64,000 bases of DNA from Diprion similis (taxonomy: Eukaryota; Arthropoda; Insecta; Hymenoptera; Diprionidae): the NCBI RefSeq assembly GCF_021155765.1, contig NC_060117.1:1558501-1622500 (forward strand), in the 5' to 3' direction. The position numbers and the translations under genes were made by a program. This document shows, piece by piece, positions 48,764-61,179 of this stretch (the first letter of the stretch is position 1; each line of letters opens with the position of its first letter). A model generated the notes under the pieces. That model had not been told where the DNA came from. It saw only the letters and a program-made list of their open reading frames with translations, and ran no database searches.

Positions 48764-51700
48764 GACTTCGTCGAGCTAGATTTATTAATTGATAAAATAC
48801 CCCGGATATACGCTCGCGGAGAGCACTCAGAGCCGCTTCGGCACTAACCTACATCCGGTAGATTCCGTAGCCGTGGATGGGAATTCGGGATACGCGTCGT
48901 TGCACGGAACGATCGGCGTCGTGGAATTGCAAACAAACGTTTGTCGGAACCGAGAAAAATTTATTTAACGAGAAATTTATAGTGTATCATCAACAATATT
49001 GATAATGTCCAATTTCCAGTTTAACTTTTTTTTTTTTTGCACTACTTATATGGCCTGTTTAAAATTTTGAAGTATACAATTCGAAACATACTTTATAAAT
49101 GCAAACGAACGATACTGTCTCAAAATTCGATTACTTAGTGCAATATTTATTATCGATAATTTGATGAAAAAATCGGCATTAAACAGAGAGAGAAAGAGCC
49201 AGCGAGTGAAATTAGAAAGACATCTACGAAATTTCGGAAGTGTACTCTTTAGTGGGTGAATAGCCGAAAAATGACTCATAATTAGGTGTACCGGAACCGA
49301 GTGCAGTGTGTCAAGGCGCGTTGAAATCACCGGGACAAGGAAGCTCAGCGACCTAGACCTTCGATCACGGATTTCACGGCGTCTTCTCGCTCCCACCGTG
49401 CAGCTCGGACTTCCCCTCCTTTTCCCGTCGTTTGAAAATCCTTCGATATAGGATTCTTATCAGCGATACTCTCTCTCTCTCTATCTATTTCTCTTTCTCC
49501 GAAGAGAGATGTGAAAAATGTGAAAACAGATAAAAAGTCCGGGACGATTATCGTCGTGAGGAATTTGAAAATCGGAATAGAAATTGGGGGAAAAAATGTT
49601 GAAAAAACGATACCAAAAACAAACGAAACATCAGAGGTACGATAATTTCGACGTGGGACGGCGCGCGATGCAGGTGAAGAACCTGCCTCAGAAAAAGAGA
49701 AATAAAGAGAGAAGGAGAGAAAAAGGGGGGAGGCGCCGCGTCACGAACGGTCGAATGTCGGTCACTGGGCCTCGACGAAGAAACGCCTTCAGGCGTTTCG
49801 GAATGCCGTCGCCTGCATGAGAGCGGGTTCAACCGCCAAGACTGGAACCCGTTCTTCGTCCAACTGAACGCAACCAACGGACTGACTCTCCTCGCCTGGT
49901 CTGCTGCAGCAGAGATTTGTTCGACATGTTTGAAATCAGATCAGTTTTGCCATTTCTGGCCGAGTGTATGAGCTGTTCGAAAGAGGATGAAAATCGCATG
50001 TCGCCTAGATGTTATTAAATTTGTACAACTGTAATTATAATGTACGCGTGGAAACGTTGCGAAGTATTTTAGAAATTACTAGGATATTATTTTCTGTCAA
50101 ACTCTCACTGCATAATGTCAGGAGACATGAAATCAAAGCTGGTATTAATGTTTCAATATCACCTGGCGATAGACAATGTAGCTTCGGTTGCCTAACGATA
50201 GGCGTCGGGCGATTTCATTCACAGAAAACTGCACCCTGCAAATTATTTAGTGTTAAGAAACGGATACTCGAATATAGTTAAATAAATGTTTCGTTATTGC
50301 TATCAAATTTTAGTCCAGTTAAATACGATTTGTTAACTGGTAACAAATTTCTATCGATCATTTTATTTGGTTCAAATGATATTTGATAATAATAACGAAA
50401 CAATTATTTCACCATATCCAAATATACGTTTGCATTTTGTTAATTTGTGAAACAATTAAACTTTTTTCTCAGTGCGCCAACTTCTGGCTTGATTAAAAAA
50501 AGTATCGGGAAAGCTTATCCGAGCTCAGGGCCCTGAGAGCGGGAAGTTACGGAGAGCCTAGAGCGTGATAAGTCCTCTTAGCAATTGTTACTTTTACCTA
50601 ATCCAGGTTAAGCCCATAGTCGAGCCGATTCATCGCCGTAACCTTCACCCCGATAGTCTCGAGTTTCGGAGAAGAAACTTCCAACGAATGGGGTGAACTG
50701 ATCTATAGATCCTGGACGCGATGGTCATTCACGGATCCACGGGGCCGATTCCTCCAGGATCAGCGGTTCACCGCTCTCATCTTTTCCCCTCAACGATAAA
50801 GTGAGAGAAAAAGAGAGAGAGAAGAGAGAGAGGCTGGAAAACGAGAAGAAAAAAGTTAGGAAGAAGGGGGTCATCGTATCGCATGCAGTGGGGATGGACT
50901 CTTGGCTCTTAAAGCAACTCAACTAGCATCGGCTTTTGAACGGGACGCTCGACGTTTCAGTCTGACTTTGTGCACCGGACAATAAACATTGTGTGTGCGT
51001 ATTCAAAACGATTCGATCGAACCGCGTTCTTTGTCTCACGTTGATTAGGTATACGCTCAATTTTTCCCTTAGACATATTTCTTTCGTTATAAATTAATAA
51101 TAGTAATAATTCTACGATATAAATCGTTGTGTGAAACCAAAGAACGATTTTTCACTTCTTATATATTTTTTCTTACTTACCTTGATCGATCAAAAAATCA
51201 AGGAATAATAATCGAGATTAACCGAAAAATTTTGAAAGAAAAGAAAAGTTTATATTTTTCATTTTACAATCGAATAACAATTACTGTAAATAGTAATAAC
51301 CGTAGTAATAATATAATAAAAATTACGAAAAAAACACCGTCTACGATCATTCGCATAAAAATACGAACTTGATAAAAGTAAATAAGAAGAAACAAATTGA
51401 CTGCGAGATTAATAATTCATCAATTTTTTTTCTGTGTCTTCGTGCGTTTTTTTTTGGATTATCCAAATTAAGGTGAGTAACACTTGAATTTTTGATTTTT
51501 TAAACAACACCATTCGTAACTATTATCACATTAAAAAAAAAAAAAAAATTTCCATTTCGCGACCCTGGATAACAAAATACATCCTGATATTATAAACAGT
51601 TAACGATATCGACGGGTTAAACAGATCGGAACTGTAGCCTAGATTTAAACTCTTGACACCGATTTCTGCGCTGTGCGCAGCATCAACGTGCAGAAACGGG

Positions 51701-52741
51701 TTTGTTCGTATTATATAAGTAATTAACATTCACGACTAATGCGCTATCAACATACCATCAACATCATCATCATAATTATCATTGTTGAAACAAGTTTTCT
51801 CGCAAAGTGCGAATAATTATATACTCATCGTTACCGTTCCCTCAATTTCCCCATAAACTTTTCCCATCGAATTTCATTATTATTATTATTATTATTATTA
51901 CTGTTATCATTAAAATGATGATGATTCACAAACTGCTAGGATTTATCTGCACGAAACTGTGTTAATATGACAGTAACGGTGAGATGCATGCAGAGATAAG
52001 AGAACAAGAGCGACGGTAATTAAATCGCCGCGTTCCAAATTCAAATATCGTACGTTTCGCGTCAATTGACCTATTTAAAATCACGTTGTTTTTCCACTTT
52101 TTTCAAATCGAGAGATGCAGAAAAAATTTTTTTTGGAAAGGAAAGAAAGGTAGATGGAACCACGCATGATTATGGATCGAAATTCTACAGTTTGCGCATT
52201 GTAAGAATGGGAAAATTTGAAATAAGGAGCCGGTTTGCGACGGGGAGAAGAGAGAAACGATTTCTAAAATTTCTACATACGTTGAATGTGTATATACTTA
52301 TGAACCCGATGAACGGCGTAGTTAGAAATTATTATTCCATCGTGAAAGAAGCGTGTTATTATGCGAGTAAAAGCTTTGCGCTGCACGTGCAGTGGATGGA
52401 TGGATAGATGGAAAGTGTGTTTATGCAAAATTTCGTTTAAACTAAGCCTGTAAAACAATAATTAACTATCGTGTGCGTCTACTGCTTTTAATTAAGGGTA
52501 TAAATAACACCCGTAAGTGAATATCAATTTACGGATCGATCGTGTTTCCTCTTATAGTTAACACTGAAGCCGCACCGATGCTGTCCGCAATTCGAGACGT
52601 CAAAGTTCGTAAACATAGGGAACCTCTTTGTCAGCGTTGAAAAATAAAAAAGAATGAGAAAACGTACAACGCAAATAAACGGATTTAAATGCAACAGAGG
52701 GAAAATAATTTGTTGCGATTCACGCTTACCGTGGTCTAGTA

Positions 52742-53209
52742 TTAAGGGTATGAAGTACTTCCACCTTTACCGACCGAGCACTCTCACCTTCTTCTTCCTA
52801 CGTTATATAAACAAATGAACGAAACGGGTTCAAATTTCAACGGTGCATCGCTCTTTTGTAGCGGGATTTTGGAAAGTTAGTCACACCTCCAAAATCGGGC
52901 ATCTTTTATTTACGAAATCAGTGTAATTTTAATTCTCGTCTAGCGACCTCAATATTGCATGAAAACAGTCTCACGATCGCTCATTTTAGTTCTCATTCTT
53001 TCCGGAATTTCGCAAAGCATCTCAACTATGCACTTTTTGCTCCTGAAATGTGAGAAATATGGGAATAGTAACGTGTGTAAAAAAACAACAAATTTTTATG
53101 ACGATTGTTTCGAAATTTGAACCCCTTCCGTTCATTTCTTAATCTAATACAGGAGGAAAAGGAGCAAGTTTGCTCGGTCGGTAAAAGTAGTAATACTACA
53201 TACCCTTAA
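52742..53209. mobile_element. MITE with TTAA-bounded inverted repeats (piggyBac-like target site)
   Basis: The element is flanked by TTAA on both sides (52742-52745 and 53206-53209). Its ends are GGGTATGAAGTA and, reversed, GGGTATGTAGTA. The arms continue with TTTACCGACCGAGCA and, further in, GGGTTCAAATTTC, for at least 110 bp in total. It has no coding capacity. TTAA target duplication is the hallmark of piggyBac, so a non-autonomous relative is likely, although the GGG end differs from the usual CCC. A lone TTAAGGGTAT at 52493-52502 may be a fragment of a second copy. Confidence 0.75.
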
Positions 53210-54261
53210 ACAGAAGAACTGATAGAAACCAACGAGTGTAAATTATCACCTTCGCACATAGAACGGCGACAAAAAAGATTGCAGTACTAATCGGGAAGTT
53301 ATTTAGTCTGCAGGAAAATTAACGAATGTCGTATTCTCTCAAATTCTCCCTGCACAAAATTTTGATACAGGCATCAAGATACGCTTGAATTTTTGCGTCA
53401 CTTTTAATAAGCTAACAATCGCGACGGGAAATAAAAAGAAAGTGCCGAATGACTGTACGGACAACGATGCATAGCAGTAGGCGGTGAAGGAAGTTCGTGT
53501 ATAACTAATTGCAGCCAGGTGACGCGTACATCCCATATATTGCCTGTGCATACGACGTGGGATACATCGGATATGTACATATAGAAATGCGTGTTAAAGT
53601 CTGTAGCTGTTGCATGGCGAGTACGACAATAGAAAGTTCTCGCATGGTACGGAGAGACACGTCGCAACGGCGACCCGGAAGGAACTACAAATTACGAATA
53701 TTGACCCACATCCGGTGTCCGAGAGTACGCAACGCTGCTGCCAGCGCATCTGTAGATCCGATGAAAATAATTACGCAGAGACTCGTCGTGCAAACAGGAA
53801 ATCCTGCAATTCATGAATATTTGGACAATGTCAAAAGAGTGAGAAACAGACGGTTTTTCATAGTCAACGATCCTAATTCTCGGCTGGTTTCTTTCGGCCG
53901 GCACGACGTCATCCTGACGCGAGGCGATATTGGCGTCATAAATAATGCAACAGCTTTCAAAATATGATTTCCATTAATATAAACGGGGCTTAGCCTCGAT
54001 CCGAATCCACATCCTCGACTCCTTTAATATACTCGTTGTATGAAACGCCTTGTGCAGACTTCTTTGACGGATGTAGGCGGAGGTTTGAGTCATTAAAAAA
54101 TTTGAAATAGGCGATGCTTTTACCTTCGGAAGATATCGATTGAGGCAACCCGTTGGGTGAAAGCAAACGATTAAAAAAAAGACACAAGTTCCTAACGATG
54201 AAATGTGTTTCCTCTTCTTTCAGAATAGTGAGGTATTAAAAATCCGCTTGATGTGTTGAGG

Positions 54262-57200
54262 ATGCGCCGTGACTTTTGCAGCGGGGGAAATGCCTGCGCC
54301 GTTGTGTGGGTGTTGATATTAACCGTCCAGATCTTCGCCTTGTTTTCATCGCATTCCGTTACAGCCGGTGAGTAGAATGTTCCAGGTTTGCCGATCGTCC
54401 GAAGAATCCACACAAGCATTCGTATAATTCGTCTGTAAGATTGAAAACACAGTCGCTGTATTAACTCAGTGTATAATAAATTGAATAAAATTTCTACATC
54501 TCTTTCAACCGGTAAAGGTTATTACAAAAGAATCATCAATATTTATACGACGCGTCCCTGTAACAATAAATAATTAATAATTCATCGACGATTGTTCAAT
54601 CCTAATTCAATATGAGCAGATGTTGAAATAACGAATTCTATTCCGTGATTCGAATTCAAGATTTTCATCGCGACGCAACAATCGCGTTACATATTGTGAT
54701 ATTATATACGAGCACACTGCATGCCTAAAGTTATGCAAGCTGTGCTAAATTTCTAAACCGACGTTGCATAAAGAAGAAGAATCCCTAAAAGTAAACGAAA
54801 GAATAAAAAACATGAACAATGAGCAATAACAGCATACCGTAACTATGAACAATGATAACAATAATGACTGTGCGCGGTATTAGAAAACGGACACTTTCTT
54901 TCCCTCTGCATACGGAAATGTGTAACATGTATAAACGAATGTGATTGACGCGTCCGCAAAACTATACTATATTGTTCATGCGAAAGTTTCGCGCTGTTCG
55001 CGAATTCGAAAAATCTCAACTCCACAAGTTTAAATTGGTGTTCACGTGCGATTCGAGGCTACAATAAGGAAATACCTTGTGCCATATAACTAAAGAGCGA
55101 CACAATGATCGTTTCGGTGATTAAATCATGTCGTTTCACTTCGATGGCTCGGTATTTCTATTATAAACAACGATTTAAATTCCAAACAAAGAACACAATC
55201 GCCGCTCCCTGATCTATTGTCCAATTAATTTCACAGCACGTAACGGTTCATATTGAGGATCCGTTAGCTGCCACGCCAATTGTCCGGCATTATGTAGATA
55301 TATAACAATAATTGTTCGTTCTACGAAAAAATATACCTAATCAAGTTTTATCTATCGCTCAAATCGTTCGCCCGTGTATGGAAAACGAAGAAAAAATTTT
55401 TGTGGGAATTTGACTACTGTAAAGAAAAAACAAACAAAAAAACTATAGAAAGAAAAACGATCAAGCCATTATACTTAATATGAGATAGCTTTTTAACCAC
55501 CTATTTTAACGTCAAACGCTCATTTGACGTGTGACAAGGATTTGATTTTCAAGGTACAAGTCTTGGTACGCGTATTTATCATCTGATCGTAATTTCCTTT
55601 CTAGCATCATCTTACAGATCATCCAATTTACCGTTTTCGCAGAGCACTCAGCGCTCCACGTGACGGGACGATGTCCGACGCTATTGAAGCAGAATATTTG
55701 CCCGGCGAGAGCTGCGGCCTGTAAAAGCGATCCGGAGTGCGCAGCTTCTGATGAAAGATGCTGCGACACAGCCTGCGGGAAGCGATGCGTCTCACCGGAG
55801 CTAACCGGGTGCCAGCAGGTGGCTCTGGCCGCGACGAGGAGGTCAAGGGCGCTGCGCCGTGGCTCGCCACCGCAGTTCATTCCGAAGTGCAACAACGTGA
55901 CCGGGGATTTTGAAGAAATTCAATGCGACGGAACGGGGAAATCCTGCTGGTGCGTCGACAACCTCGGTGGGGAAATTCCCGGCACCAGAGCTTCCACCAA
56001 GCAGCTGGTCAACTGCAGGAGTCCAAAACCATGCCCGGCACATAGCTGTCGGATGCTCTGCCCACTCGGATTTGAGGTAATAATTAGTAGCTCTGCAAGT
56101 TTAGAGGAAAAAAGTGGGTCAATTTAGGGAATTTGTAACTCTACTATCAGTTATTCAATTTGATTGTGGTTTGTTTTTGTTCAAAATTATATAATAATGT
56201 ATAGGTCACGATAAACTTTTCAAGGATTCTGGCTATTCCAAAATTGAAGTAAATCGGTCCAACCGTTTCTGAGACATCCCAAAATTCATCCGTTTCGCAA
56301 TCAAAAACCCATATTATTTTTAATATTTATTCATTAATTTCAATAAAAAAAATTCTCAAATGTTCTTGAAACTATAAATAATTAGGTCCTGAAACTCAAG
56401 TTGCTCTAAGTGTTTTTATTTTCTTTAAAAGAAATTCCTAAAATAGGTATCATTTTAGACCGTCCAAGCTGTGTTCCCCTGAAAAAAAGAGCGTGGACAA
56501 CCGCCCTTACTAGTAGTGGGAATTTTGAATGAGCTGGGTTATATTTCGGGGCGATACTCTGCTTCGACTGAGATACACGTTTTTCTGGCTTTCACTTCTC
56601 ATGATAACGTTTTTCCGTAGGTTGATACACGCACGGGTTGCCAGAAATGCGAGTGTAGAGATCCGTGCCGCGGAGTAACGTGTCCGGGTCCGAACCAGGC
56701 CTGCGAGCTGGTCGACGCACCCTGTGCGAGCCCGCCATGTCCACCGATCCCGAGCTGCCGCAGAGCAAAGTCTCTGTCGTCGGTTTGTCCGGCGGGCGAG
56801 CCGCTGCAGATAACCGATTCCCCGCGTCCATTCCTCTGCGGAAATACACCGGGTAAACCGAACTGTCCACCGCTCTACAGATGCCTCGTCGAGCCGAACC
56901 AGGAGTACGGAGTTTGTTGTCCCTCCAGCGTGAGCCTCAAGCGACCCGGATTCTGTCCCACCAAGGAAGCCCCCGTCTGCGGAGCCTTCTGTCAACATGA
57001 CCTGGAGTGTCCGACGCCCCAGAAGTGCTGCAACAGCAAACGCTGCGGCGGTGGTCATTGCGTCGCTCCTCAAGGGCTCAGTGCCTGCAATCAGCACAGA
57101 GTATTAGCCGAGCTTTTGAGCATTTCAGAGCGGCAAGGACGCGGCTACATTCCGCAGTGCGACGAAGGTGCGTTGCTTTAACCAATGCCTAGAGCGAATG

Positions 57201-60200
57201 GTTGACAAGATTGATTTTCAGACGTCTTGCACGCAGAGAATGAAAGAGAAGATTTTCCTCAAAAGTGCAGAAAAATAGGCACACGTCAGGTTGTTTGGTA
57301 AAATATATATCGTAAAGTGCACAATTTACTGTAGAGTAAAATCTGCTCAAAAGATTATTTTACATTTATAGTAAAAAATATAGTTGACATTGGTATTTTT
57401 TTTTTGTCAAATACCCTGATGTATCACTTTCTTCTTGCAATTTTGAGTAAAATCTTTTTCTTTTCTGCATGACTTAGGCAATAAACCCAGCCCCGGCTTT
57501 GCTCACAACAGACAAGTTTGATTACAGTTTTTCATTTTTTCATGCTCTAGGTGGAGATTTCAAATCTAAACAGTGCTCTCGCAACGGTTTAGTCTGCTGG
57601 TGCGTCGATCCGGCTGGCCGGAAGTTGTCGGGCTCGATGGGTCCGGCGGAGAAGGTGGATTGCAGAGCGTTGCCAAAGGCCAGATCGTTGTCGGCGATGT
57701 GTGCACCCCAGCAGTGCGCCCAGGTCTGCCAGTACGGTTTTAAAAGCGACCCAACGGGGTGCCCGACTTGCGAATGTGACAACGCATGCGAGGGGTGAGA
57801 AAAGCGGCTGGTTTACCCTTCTGATAGACATTCGCAACGGTTTCATGAAGTAAGAACACAACCTTTTCTCCCACGCAGATATCCCTGTCCCTCAGGACAG
57901 AGTTGCGTGCTGATTCGGGAAGCGGGCTGTCCGGATTTCCTTTGTCCAACGAAGCCGGAATGTAAACCGAAGAAGTCCTACGCCAGTCCTTGCACCACCG
58001 GCGCTCCTGTGACCGACGACGCGGGAAACGCGGTAACTTGTGCCGCAGATTCGGAGTGCCCAAACAACCACAAGTGCTCGATCGTTCCTGAAGCCGACCA
58101 ATCAGTTTGCTGCCCAGTCACGCAATCCCGGTTGAGACCCTCGACAAGTAAGTGCAGATCAGTTGTTTCCTGTTATCTGAAGCAGAAGAAGTGTAGGAGT
58201 TGTTATAAAATGTTCAGGCTGCGTGCGATGACAATTTTAAAAACCTTCAACACGTCTAAATCGTCTTTAGGATGATAAGTTTTGTTGCATTGAATGTCTT
58301 TTAGCCTTTCTTTTGTAGTATTTACACAGTTATGGAACATAATGATTCAAATAAAAAAGAAAAAAAACGAAAAGTTGCGCAAATCATTTTATGAAATTTA
58401 TCTTTCCAGTGTGCGAATACCTGAGAGATTTTTCTGAGCGTATGGAGGGAACGCGGGACGGAATGTCACTGGCATTGGCGGCACCGGAGTGTGAGGAGGA
58501 CGGTAGCTACAAGTCGTTGCAGTGCAGAAACGGTAGCTGTTCGTGCGTAAACAAGCGAGGAACAACGCTCCGGGAGTCGGTGACCGGTGTGTCGGAGTGC
58601 AAAGCGTTGGAGGAGTCGTTGGTCAGTTGTCCAGCCCTGAACTGTCCGCTGGATTGCAGCTACGGGTACTCGGTCGATTCCCGAGGTTGCGAGCGATGCG
58701 AGTGCCGCGAACCATGCAAGGAGGTGAGCTGCGGAGATGGGCAGTCTTGCGTGATGGTCGACGTGAACTGCGGCCGAGGTGAGCAGTGCCCACCGGTGCC
58801 GGCCTGCCTGACGGCGAAGGCTGGCCAGTGTCCGTACCTGGTTCCACGTTCCTCTAGCTGCGAGCTCAAGTGCGGCAACGACCAGGAATGCCAAGGCGCG
58901 GAAAAGTGCTGCTCCACGGGCTGCGGCACGCAGTGCGTCGCTCCCGTCGTTGCGACGGCCTGTCAGCACGCTCGTGCCCTGGCCGAGCACGCCGCCCGGG
59001 AATCTGGCGAGCCGGCACGTCGGCTCTACATCCCTAGGTGTGACTCCAACGGCGCTTTTGAGCCGGTACAGTGTCACGGAGGTCTCTGCTGGTGCGTCGA
59101 CGACGAGGGTCGGGAGGCGGCCGGCACCCGGGTGGTGGAGGGCGTCGTCCCGCGGTGCAACAAGCCTCTGCACTGCCCGGAAGTCGCCTGCACGCTCTCG
59201 TGCCCCGAGGGTCTAGCCCTGGACACGGCCTCCGGGTGTCCCGTCTGCGCCTGCCGCGATCCCTGTAAGGACGTCGCCTGTCGCGGCGAGGGCGAGGCTT
59301 GCCGCATGGTCGAGGTTGCTTGTAGCGCTCCTCCGTGTCCACCGGTCCCGGTCTGCCTTCCCAGGAAGGAGAACCCCTGCCCGAACGGGAAACCGCTTCT
59401 GGCCCCCAGCGGCGAGCCGGCGACCTGTGGACCTCGAGGATCGGCCTGCCCGTCATCGCACAAGTGCGAACTCTCACCCCTCGACGAGTACGCCGTCTGC
59501 TGTCCCAAACCCAGGGACGTCTGTTTCGAGGTGCCCCAGGAGATGTCCTGTCAGGGCAGAGAGGCCGGCGAGGCGGGACGTTGGTACTTCGATCCGGAAC
59601 GGAACGAGTGTCGGCAGAGATCGGGCTGCGTTGTCGGACACAACGACTTCGCAAGCAAGATGATGTGCGACGCGGTTTGCCCGGTTTTGTCGCAGTGCGA
59701 GAGGATCAGGGAGAGGAACTCCAGGGCCGCACAGCGGCTCAAACAGCCCACCTTCCTGCCCAGGTGCAACCCGGAGACCGGCGTCTGGGAGCCGATTCAA
59801 TGCCTCGATCACGTCGGGGTTTGCTGGTGCGTCGACAGGCATGGCGAGCCGATGAAGGGCTCGCTGACCAGGGAGGCTGAGCCCAAGTGCAACTTCAGGC
59901 AGGCCAGGAGGGGCCGTGGGCCACCGGATATAGACGCACTGATCAAGGAGTACATGGAGCACTCCCTTACGGAACCGGAAATCCACGCCAGAGGGACCAG
60001 GTGCCAGCGCATGAGGGAGGCTGGACACATTACCGCCATTTGCGACAAGTTCGGCAGATTTGAGCCCACTCAGTGCGCCGGGACGCATTGCTGGTGCGTG
60101 GATGAGGCCGGAAACCAGCTCAGCGAATCCGAACCGTTTCCTCAGGGGTCGAGGATCTGTCGTAAGTGTTCATAGCCAGTCGAAAAAAGGACGTACAAGT

Positions 60201-61179
60201 GCGTCGATCTAATTAGGAAATAGTCGCTGTGAAAACGCCTGACGTGAATGTGCCTCAAGGGTATCAACGCCGTTCCTGAAAACCAATTTATAGTAATATA
60301 TAGCGTTTATGAATTCGATTTTTAATTGTGGCATAGAATAATTGCGGGGTCTCGGCAAAGTGACAATATTTTACTAAGAACTAAGAAAATCAATTTTTGA
60401 CCAAACCTATTTTATTTGTTTTTCAGTGCCAACCCCGGTCGAGGCGGTGGAGGTAACGCTGCATTTTCCTGGACACTTTCAGCCCTCTGACGAGGCGAGA
60501 CTGATTATGGCGGCGGAGACGCTGCTGCGAAAACTGGGTGGTAATCTGCGGGACAAAATCGTTGCGGAGATAAAAGACGGCTCGGCTTCTCTCGGCTTCG
60601 AGATAACCGGACCGAACAAAGTGGACGTAGCGTTTCACCTGGAGGAGTTGACGAGGTCGCATAATTTGTCCCTGATCAACTCGACGGTCGATGCAACGGC
60701 GTCGCGATTCCGCCACAGGGCGGTTCCCCAATTTCCAAACGCCAGGATCGTCGCCCTGGAGCAGAGGGAAATAGTCACCGAGGTCAACTTGCCCTTCTAC
60801 CAGACGGCCACCGTTGTTCTCGGCGCCGCGAGTGCCTTCGTCATCTGCAGTCTCCTCATACTACTGATGATCTACCGGAGAAAGGTGAGTCGATCCCGAA
60901 AGCGGGACCGCGAAGTTAAAGAGTGGCATTAAGTTGCGGGGAGTCGACTGTAGTTCTCTTCTCGTTTTTCGGTTTCTTCATTTGCTTCGTCAAAACGTGT
61001 TGCAGATGAACGTGAAAGACCCGTCAAAGACGCTGCCTCTGGATCAGCGATTTTTGGCCCACAGCCATCAGCCGGTTTACGTTATTTCCGGGTTGGAAAA
61101 GGATGAGAAGGAGAAGGAAGCCGCACTGAGTCAACTTCACGAGGGTGTCAAGCTCTCGGAAACTGCTGCGCCCGCGTGA
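54262..61179 (+). CDS. Multi-domain membrane protein with WAP, thyroglobulin type-1, antistasin-like and Kunitz modules
   Basis: The exons are 54262-54367, 55643-56076, 56621-57167, 57551-57794, 57879-58147, 58410-60161, 60427-60884 and 61006-61179, giving 1,327 residues with all phases closed. The first exon codes a signal peptide (hydrophobic [15 protein letters not shown]). The Cys-rich ectodomain then follows: WAP, thyroglobulin type-1 (TY1), antistasin-like, a Cys-rich spacer ending YGVCCP, WAP, TY1, antistasin-like, spacer, TY1, antistasin-like, WAP, TY1, antistasin-like, spacer, a six-Cys Kunitz domain (about 905-956), and two more TY1. TY1 units show the C-W-C-V core, except the third, which has CSCV. 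An acidic globular segment of about 120 residues, a TM helix near 1246-1266 and a 60-residue cytosolic tail close the protein. WAP, TY1, antistasin and Kunitz folds are all protease-inhibitor types in other proteins, so cell-surface protease control is a fair inference. I cannot name the family. Confidence 0.9.

Larger units (their letters stand above)
44953..54261. other. Gene-poor interval between SMC2 and the multi-inhibitor gene
   Basis: It begins with the SMC2 3' UTR. I found no supportable gene. It holds two inverted-repeat transposon candidates (48469-48763 and 52742-53209), a CATA microsatellite (about 48372-48409), ATT runs near 51879-51900, and (CT)n and (GA)n patches near 49470 and 50800. 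A locally less AT-rich stretch at about 50510-50770 has no frame I can interpret. A 152-codon open frame at 53509-53967 is discussed as a finding; it resembles nothing I know. Confidence 0.6.

Noticed and set aside
49584-49820. 78-codon Lys/Arg-rich frame
   Set aside because: Its composition follows an A/G-rich stretch. It has no domain and no splice context, and a similar frame exists on the other strand.
57168-57550. Possible extra exon between the third and fourth exons of the multi-inhibitor gene
   Set aside because: The exons on either side join in phase to complete a normal thyroglobulin type-1 unit ([14 protein letters not shown]), leaving no gap to fill.
58466-60088. Minus-strand frames of 200-235 codons opposite the large exon of the multi-inhibitor gene
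   Set aside because: The plus-strand frame has clear WAP/TY1/Kunitz cysteine patterns and spliced neighbours. The antisense frames come from its GC-rich codon use.
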